DNA from: Saccoglossus kowalevskii
Taxonomy: Eukaryota; Hemichordata; Enteropneusta; Harrimaniidae
Length of the DNA stretch: 42,166 nt
Assembly: GCF_000003605.2 (NCBI RefSeq)
Contig: NW_003121418.1
Span: forward strand, 195,735-237,900
Reading direction: 5' to 3'
In this document: positions 33,990 through 42,166 of the stretch, one piece after another
How the letters are laid out: each line of letters opens with the position of its first letter
How positions within the stretch are numbered: the first letter of the stretch is position 1
Translations under genes and position numbers: made by a program
Notes under the pieces: model-generated
Seen by the model: the letters and a program-made list of their open reading frames with translations, nothing else
Told to the model about the DNA's origin: nothing
Databases searched by the model: none

Positions 33990-36900
33990 TTAGTAAAAAT
34001 CGCGCCCACTCGTGAAGGACTGTTTCTTGTAAATTGGAATTGGAAACAAGCAACTCATTGACACTTTAGTGCCGAAGAGCGCCGCCTGTGGCGAACCGAT
34101 GCAATCAACCAGTAACAAAATTCAACAGCAAGTGATTATCAAGAGCAAGATGGTGCCGTTGAACTTCGAATAAATGTAATTACAAATATTACAATTTGTT
34201 CAATGCTCGAGCAAACGAAAAGAAATAGCAAATAATGAAAATTAGTATCATGTGACTTTAAGCTTATTTATATGTATTTGTCTTTAACGCAATAGTATTC
34301 GTTTGATATTTACCGATACGTACGGTTTCCTTCCCTCTCCGTTCAATGCAACAAAAACGAGTTTTCGAATACGATGTCAATTACTTGGAACGCGTTCGAC
34401 GCTGATGGCGCAGTTTACCCCACGTTAACATATTAAAGGGAAAAATGAAAGTTGGAATGCGATACATTTTGGAATGAATGTAGATTACACTGGTAAGAAA
34501 TCCACTGTTTCCGGTGCTATAATAAAAAGTGCAGTTAAATTATCTGTAATGTATTCACAGTAAATTCAATGCATGCTACAATCTGACAAACGACGACCGA
34601 CTTCACAATCAATATGAATGTGAAAATACATTCGCGTTACAATACATGTTCGTCGCGTCATTTTAGTGTAGAAGAATTGCTCCCTCTAGCGGCAACTCTA
34701 CGAGTGAAAGTAATGATCACAACATTCACAATAGACTTGATTAAACGATTGTTAAAAGCAGAACGACAGTAGCTTCTAAATATATCGAAAAAGACTTCTT
34801 AATTCTCTATATATTCTTCCGTCGAGTCGCAAAGTGTATAGGCCATGTTCCCCTGAGATAATCTACAAGTAATTGCGTGATATTATCAGCCACTATGTAG
34901 ACCGTCCAATTACATAACATTGCTTCTCTGGAGCAGCTGCGATACGACGATTCGAATAAAAAAAAACGTTATGGCGAGAGTGCAACCTTACTGTAAAGTT
35001 GACAAGGAGGATTTGTTTATTATTGATTGCTGCGTGAGGCTATGATCTTAGCTGTTTAGAATATCAATAATTCAGATGTAGTATCCGCCTGTAGCGTGAA
35101 TACAAACTATTCAGACACTTATTATTTTGAACGAAATTGTGACGTCACTGCTCAGTTATTGACCTCTGCTCTAATGGCCTGATTCCATATTTACTTTTGG
35201 ACAACAACGCAATATTATTTGAATACAGCTGTTTTTTTTTCCTCGGAAGATCTACCAGATTAAATACCCGATTTAAACATTTGTATATGTAATTATATTT
35301 ATGGTATGGTAGTAGGTATGGTATCAGAGTGACAATGTAGCCAGAATCGCTATCCAGTGAGCACGTATACCGGCGCCACGATTGTAAAACAAAATATCCA
35401 CTCAGTATTGTTGAAGGGCGAAGACCCCCCCCCCACCCACCTACCAATGTGTTTCTCACGCCAGAGTTCCACTAATTTGTTTTCACAGTCATGGTTTTAA
35501 AGCTTTATAATATATAACAATGTAATTGTCATGGAAACTAGTTTTGCGGCTCAATATTGTTTCGCTTATTACTGAACCTACTGCACTCAACGAACGAGTG
35601 ACAGCACCATTGACACAATTTACTCATAAATTTGTGTATTAGAAGAATTCTTTCTGCATAAATTATTCAAATTAAGTGTTTGCATGGTTTAATAAGTGAT
35701 ACTCGATCTTTTAAAACAACATAATAGCATTATTACTATTTCCATTAAACATAGATATTAGCACAACTAAAGAAAACACTTGACACGACGCCACGGGTCG
35801 TTGGTGTATCGGTGATGAGTGGTGTAACCCCTACATTCAACGATTTGCCACGGTAGCGTAACTAGGTGTCAGAGAATAGTAACTGTAGCTAAATGTTGCT
35901 AGCATCTGAGTCATCACTTCCTGTCTATATACACACGACAACTGATGAACTGTGAAACAAATGTGCTCGTCAGACCGGAGAATTCTAGTTATTAAATCAA
36001 CGCTTTCTTCATATATGTTGTATAATTTATATTCCGCACATCCTGAATGCTGGTATATCAAACGACACTGCCGTCACTTTTGAATTCAAATCCCTAGTCA
36101 CGTAGGAAACATCGAGATGTTGTTTTCCGGTTCACGTTCTACCTATTCGTATATTAATTGCTTCGTTTTCACGATTTAAAGTACGTTTAAATAAATCATC
36201 AATATTATAAACTCTGTCGACGATTTTTATTCTATCACCATATCTCGTTTTCAATTCCCAGTGTTGCGGACTAGAATTACTTCTATGATTTGATTAAAGT
36301 TTACGGATTTAGTTTAAATCTCGTAATTGGGTGCTTGCGTAATGGTTTATTAGTACTCACTTAAGTAGCTGTAATTCCTTTAATGCAATTAAATTCTCCT
36401 CAGTGTATCACGTGAACGTCTACTACACAAATGTAGTAGAATCGTCAAATTACGCATGAAGGAAAATATCACCAAAACAAAACAAACGTTTAATTTGTCG
36501 TTCATATATTTCCGTTCAAGTATGTGTGGTGACCAATATCACGTTATTTGATCTTCGACCGTGTGGTGTGCAATACTATAAAACGTGATTGTTGTTTTGT
36601 TTTGTTTTCCACAAGTTATAGATTTGCTAATTCAAAGAAATTACATAGATTGAATACAAACACCCGGGGCATTTTGCTGTCAAGTAAAGGGTGTATACCG
36701 TTGCTATGCAGATAACGCATTTTCAAGATGGCGTCGCTCGCAAAAGTTAAGCTCGATTGTATTAACCGGTGATGTATTTTATTGTTTCTGTGGGTAATAT
36801 GTGTTATCCGGGAAGTAAGTAATACAAATATCACATTCCGAAATATGTCTGGTATCTATTTCTAATAATACTTTCAATTATTTCAGTAATGAATGGAGGT

Positions 36901-39900
36901 TTCCATTTCATGTGAAAATGAGTCAAAATGTTCAACACAAATCTTTCGACTAAAATAACACCCAAGATATACGCAGCGTACCCGACCGCTATTAGTTGCA
37001 ATGGGTTAAATTGTTTTGACAACGACTGGCAAACAAAAACTTAGGCATAAATTAGGTGCGACCTTAATCGAAATTGAACATCGTCTCATATAAATAAACA
37101 TGCATGCCACGTTAAACCGTAAAAGCATTTTGTCATATCCCCTAAAATGTATCTCCATGGTGAAATAAGAATACATATGGGTGCTCAGTCCTTTGTATTA
37201 AACTTCATACTTGGTCAAACGTGCATGTTTTATTCTAACCCAAATATAAAATGTTCAATAAAAATATTTAATTGTGTATATATTAACAACGATCTTCGTA
37301 AAATGATTTCTGAATATCTCGAATAAAAACACAACATGCGAAACAATACATCATTGTAAACTAGTTCATTACTGAGTCGAGCTAATGTGATACTATGGTA
37401 ATTAGCCCGGCGTTGACGCCTGGAGATGTTAACGGGGCAATTAACCAAAACGTGATTAGTTTTCTTACACTACGATAGAAAAATGTGTAATTGAATACAG
37501 AGCACACTAATTAGAATTGTGTCGATATTTGATGAACGTGGCGGTGTGGATTGATCAATCAGTTTGCACCACGAATAGCCGGGAAAAAAACTTCTGTTTT
37601 ATTTCTTTATACGAGAATATATTTTTAGATTATTAAGGTATGTATGCAGGTTTGGGGCACACTCAGCTATAATTAATTATTTTTCATATTCAGAATGTCT
37701 TGACTTCACACTGTTGAAATTGTTGAGCGCTACTATAAGTGTGACATACTAAAGATACCTTTAAGAGAGCAAAGATGCAATTTTACAAACGCTATGTATA
37801 AGTGTGTATATAAATAATGAAACGAATAATTTAACAATTCTGCAAAACATATTATAGAACAAACCAGACGTTCTTTTCGTGTAAATGTCAAAGCCAATAT
37901 TCACAAATTTTAGAAGCTATTTAAAACTTCCTTGAAAACCGAATAACCAAATCGGAGGTAATGCCAATTTGAAACATGCATACATTTTGATAATTTTAAT
38001 ATGTCCTGCTTGTGGCAGAGTTTAAACATGCAAGAAAAGAAAACTCACATTGATATTACTACGAGCTGCACGAACAAATATATACATTAAAGTGACACTG
38101 TTAGGAGTTTAATATGCATCAACAGAAAACACTCCCTCAGTCAAGAGGACGAGAATTCATTTTGAAGATGAATACTATGCTGTTAGATTTGATGTACTGC
38201 TGTTCTAAAACGTAATTAATTACAATGTGCTTTGAGAGTGAAACTTAGTAAAATATGTTAAACGCCTAGTGGTAACACACACGTTCTTCGAAAGTGATTC
38301 TGTTAATTATGATGGATTGCATATGGTTATCCCCTTGACGTTCATCACTGTCATGTGTACTTCGGCAATTGCACTGAATCATGGTATTTTCTTCATGATT
38401 GTTAACATTAATTTCATTTATAATTAAAGTGGAAATCGGCAATTATCTAGTCTGAAAGTACGTATATACTTTCTTTACACGATTTTCCGAGCGCTGAATC
38501 GTGTTATTTAATCAAGGATATATGCCGGATGATTGCTCCCAAATGTGAAATACGTTTCATTTATCAGTCTCGTCTTTATTTAAAGTATCACTAACTAGTT
38601 TACGAATGCGCAATAAACGTTTTAAATGAACAAGCACAGATTGCAGCGTAACATGGGCGTCAGAAAAAATGGCCGACGAGTTTGACGTAGACTTAGTTGC
38701 AAGTTTTAATTTAACTAAATAGAATGTCACTGAACAATAACAATTATGTCTTTTCCTACATATGTTACATTTCATACTATATGGATGAGGACAATTGGAC
38801 AACAATATGGGATCATCGTACAGAAAAGACCATAGTATACTGAATGCAATTAGCCAGCTTTGTTATAGGGAGGGGCATTTATTGTTGTGTTCTACGAGAC
38901 AACAATTTCTCAATAAGTTCATCGATGAATTAGAGTGAACAACCTCCTTGAGTTATTCCGACGCATTTAACTGTATAATGTTTTATGTGCTATAAAACGC
39001 ACACGTTAATCGCGCTTGAGTAGTATTCTTTTTTTAAGGGAGGACGGAAAAGAGACATTATACCTTCTCAATCTAGTGTTTCCAGAATTAGGTTCAAGGT
39101 TTTTCACAACTGGGTCATATTTTGAAGTTTTAAGATGAAGGTGACCCTAATTATTTTGAGAGACACTCAAATAGACTGCTGTGAAAAGCTCACATGACAA
39201 ATTACGTACAACAACACATTGGCCTACTTTGCTCTCACTGGCATCCTGAATCAAGGTCGAATAAATATGGCACAATTATATGTGGTTTATAGTGACGCAT
39301 ATTTTAGTTACTAAAAGTATGGTAAATGTCACCAGTACATAGCCACCTGTGGATATGTTCCATGGATTCTGAAAACGTATATTTTCCCACAAATATTTGT
39401 CTTTGCCTGCCTCCTCCATATTGCTGAATAGCTCGATGTTTTGCTGGAGTATTAGTGTTTTTTAATTCTGAGGTAACGAAGAAAATCCTCAGCAGATGGT
39501 CGTGTCTTTGAATGAATGAGCCAAAGAAGTGTATATTAGCTGCCAGGTGATGTGGCCGTGTACTTATATTGGTGATTATTCTCCAGGGATGGACAGCGTT
39601 TTTAGCACCTCTATAAAATATCTATCACCAGACTGAGGTTAATATGACATTGTGATCCCACATAACAATGTCAAATAGTACAAATCATAGAGAATTCTGG
39701 GTAATTTATATTGATGCATGGAGGGATATTACCCAAGATACTGGACGTATAATAAATAATAGTTACCTGGCTGGGAATAGTTCTGTAGGGAACAATACAT
39801 ATTTGTTGGATGTAGAATCGATACTCCCATACATGCATCATAAAAAGTGTTGTCACTATTTGATGTTAGTCTCTGGGTCTGAATACTAATGAATATTACA

Positions 39901-40338
39901 ACTAATAACTGTATATCTTCAGTTGATGCTTCATTGCAGACAGTCCTAATTTTTTTAATAATAATCACCGAGTTGAAAATAACGGTATATTAGAAAATTC
40001 GCTATATGTTTGTGAATGAAGTTATGTTTCGCGCATCGTCGAATCTCCTTCTCATAAGGAATCTTACGTATCAAAGAATCATTTTCAACATACAGTCTAA
40101 TATATGACGTAAATAATACTGAGTGTATTTACTCCAAAAACGTATACTCTATATGTCGCGGTGAAAAGCAAATATTTGTTTTTTTGAGAAAGAAAATCTG
40201 AAAGCATAGAAATAGGAAATTCGTGGCGTTTCTCTCGATATCAGTTCAAAGCCCCAGTAAAACCGTTCTTGGTTACGTTTTATCGGCATTATCGGTATTT
40301 ACACTGCACTATGGTGCTTTCGATATACCTTTGTAGTA
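33990..40338. other. Gene-poor stretch, nothing recognised
   Basis: About 6.3 kb with no ORF of protein-like composition and no repeat with clear ends. The longest ORF, 104 codons on the minus strand at 35145-35459, includes a low-complexity G run and is not called. Exons shorter than about 60 codons of unknown genes could still be hidden here. Confidence 0.45.
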
Positions 40339-40626
40339 ATGTTGTACCAGTTTTCTCTGAATTACTTCTTAGTTAAATTACTCTTTAAGGATGTGCCATC
40401 ATCTCCCAGAGTATTACGAACAAAGATGATATACAACCCATCAACCGAAGTATGTAATTCCTTCTTTGTAGTGCCGCCATTCACGGGTTACATGAAACCT
40501 GGTTCCACGTGGATAGTTCTGTTATATTCACGTTCATCTGACTGTGAAAACTATAGTAGAGACAAAACCGAGTATGCATGTATTATTTCCAATAATTCAA
40601 CAAAAACGGAAGATATACCATTGTGA
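40339..40626 (+). CDS. Uncertain 95-codon ORF, possible terminal exon
   Basis: The frame contains protein-like stretches (VCNSFFVVPPFTGYMKPGST, then WIVLLYSRSSDCENYS) and is preceded in frame by an acceptor-like TTACTTCTTAG at about 40362-40372. No family is recognised, and no neighbouring exon or support was found. It may equally be chance. Confidence 0.15.
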   Translation: MLYQFSLNYFLVKLLFKDVPSSPRVLRTKMIYNPSTEVCNSFFVVPPFTGYMKPGSTWIVLLYSRSSDCENYSRDKTEYACIISNNSTKTEDIPL

Positions 40627-40906
40627 CGTCATTTCAGCATTCGGCATTATTTCCAGTCTGACAGATCGAATTAAACGCGTTTTTAAACCCAGTCGCAAAA
40701 CGGTGTCAACGCTTCGAGTGCATCCGGAAATTTGAAAATAGCACCGAGGGTCACGGTATGACTACATTTCAGAGAGATGCACGGGTCTCACTTAATCGTT
40801 TAGATTTGTTACTTAAGAAGGTTATATTGATGGTGTGACTTCTTCAGTATCATCATTGTTCACACACATTGCCTTTGTTAATGTGGTTTATATATTGTAA
40901 ATAAGT

Positions 40907-41037
<131 letters not shown>

Positions 41038-41361
41038 CTTCAAAGAAATAATAAATTTCAACAAGTCAGCTGTGTGAGCCCTGGTTATGTAATTGGCGAA
41101 GCAGTTTAAGGATAACACATGAAGGAAAACATATTGATGTGTGTAAAAGTCCATCGTCATCTAAACATAATACCTTTGTAGCACGCGTAGGGATATTCGT
41201 TAGATGAATAATGGACAATATTATAACGTATGCGGAATCAGTAGATGACCTTATTTGGGGAAAAATCTCCAAAACAACAGGATGCAGATCTGTTCTAAAA
41301 TTTATTCTCTTGTTTCATTATGTTTGAGATGCAACCCTATTTAAAAAGTGAATCATATTAC

Positions 41362-41937
41362 TCATTGGCTACAAAATGTAATTGGCAATGAGATCTCAAT
41401 CCTAACCAACCAACCAACCAACCAACCAACCTCTTATCGATTGGCATACCTTCTGAACATATCATGAAAATTAATCTACAAGGTTTGAGTTGTGAATATT
41501 TGATCATTTTTGAAATTGTCATTTCATTGGCAACCAGATCCACTCCTCCACCAAAATGTAATCCATTTGATTTCAAGAGACCCTGTGTGTTAAAAACTAC
41601 TTCCTCAATTAAATTAATTTCCACGAATCCATCTCAGTCTGTACTAAAATTTAAATGGTTCGTCCTTGCCTCAAACAAACAACCTCATTTGAAAATTTCA
41701 TGAAAATCTGCCAATGAATTTTTAAGTTAGAAATAAAAAATCATCACAGAAATTGCCGTGTTCATGGTAACAGTACCAATATCTGTACCAAAATGCAACC
41801 GAATTATTCTTGTGTCAAGGACAGTCCCTCCTGAAAAATTTACGAAAGTCCATCAATAAACTTTTGAGTTCACGATATTCTGCTAACAAACGGACAAACC
41901 AACGCTCCCAAAAACATAAGCTCCTTGGCGGAGGTAA
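41362..41937 (-). mobile_element. Copy of a dispersed repeat with CCTCCGCCAAGGAG end
   Basis: Read on the minus strand from 41937 it starts TTACCTCCGCCAAGGAGCTT then ATGTTTTTGGGAGCG, and continues GTTTGTCCGTTTGTTAGCA. I recognise this start from very widespread short repeats of marine animals, but cannot name the family. It contains a (CCAA)n run at 41404-41431. The far end is not defined. Overlapping ORFs are repeat products. Confidence 0.6.
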
Positions 41938-42036
41938 TCACATATTTGTGTTCCTATTACATCTTTTAGTGATTGGTTGCAGTTTCTCTGTATTCTTATA
42001 AGGTAAGAAATTACGGCGCATAATATCATATCTATA

Positions 42037-42115
42037 AATATTATTATTATTATTATTATTGCGCATTCAATTATTGAGAGATGGATGGTGAGTATTTCAT
42101 GGTAAACTATCAATC

Positions 42116-42166
<51 letters not shown>
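42037..42166. repeat. (TTA)n microsatellites at the right edge
   Basis: A TTA run at 42037-42060 and a second at about 42117-42166 that continues past the window. Confidence 0.95.

Noticed and set aside
39668-39968. Several overlapping ORFs on both strands
   Set aside because: They overlap in three frames with no preferred one, as expected from a stretch short of stop codons by chance.

Overview
The window reads as nuclear DNA of an AT-rich invertebrate, probably a marine one and possibly a deuterostome. The signs are long introns with GT..AG borders, many short non-autonomous DNA transposons, microsatellites, and a prolyl endopeptidase close to the vertebrate protein. The species cannot be fixed from sequence alone. 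A 50-N assembly gap lies at 13543-13592.

Layout. (1) 247-10154, minus strand: the 5' two fifths of a prolyl endopeptidase (PREP) gene. Eight in-phase exons encode residues 1-322; the catalytic hydrolase half lies beyond the left edge. Its introns hold a decayed EF-hand gene fragment, several MITE-like elements and a 1.6-kb tandem array built from the end of an inverted-repeat element. (2) 10155-14280: no gene, but transposon copies, the assembly gap with a 156-bp duplication across it, and a large foldback element. (3) 14293-15354, minus strand: an intact single-exon class A GPCR of 353 residues with unusual TM6 and TM7 switch motifs. (4) 15400-24800: no convincing gene, with scattered inverted-repeat elements. 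(5) 24851-33578, plus strand: a ten-exon gene, rebuilt here from splice sites and reading phase, for a 425-residue protein. Its order of parts is helical bundle, degenerate EF-hand pair, SH2, resembling the tyrosine-kinase-binding (TKB) module of CBL but with no RING finger. It has a 17-nt microexon and ends about 400 bases before an AATAAA. (6) 33990-42166: gene-poor, with an (AAAT)n tract, a copy of a repeat whose end carries a CCTCCGCCAAGGAG motif, and TTA repeats.

The three genes do not form an obvious pathway. PREP is a cytosolic peptidase of short peptides, the GPCR looks peptide-receptor-like, and the SH2 protein should bind phosphotyrosine. The CBL-like, RING-less SH2 protein is the most interesting item. 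Next are the tandem array derived from a transposon end and the small inverted-repeat families spread through introns and intergenic DNA. No retrovirus-like or other virus-derived element was recognised.
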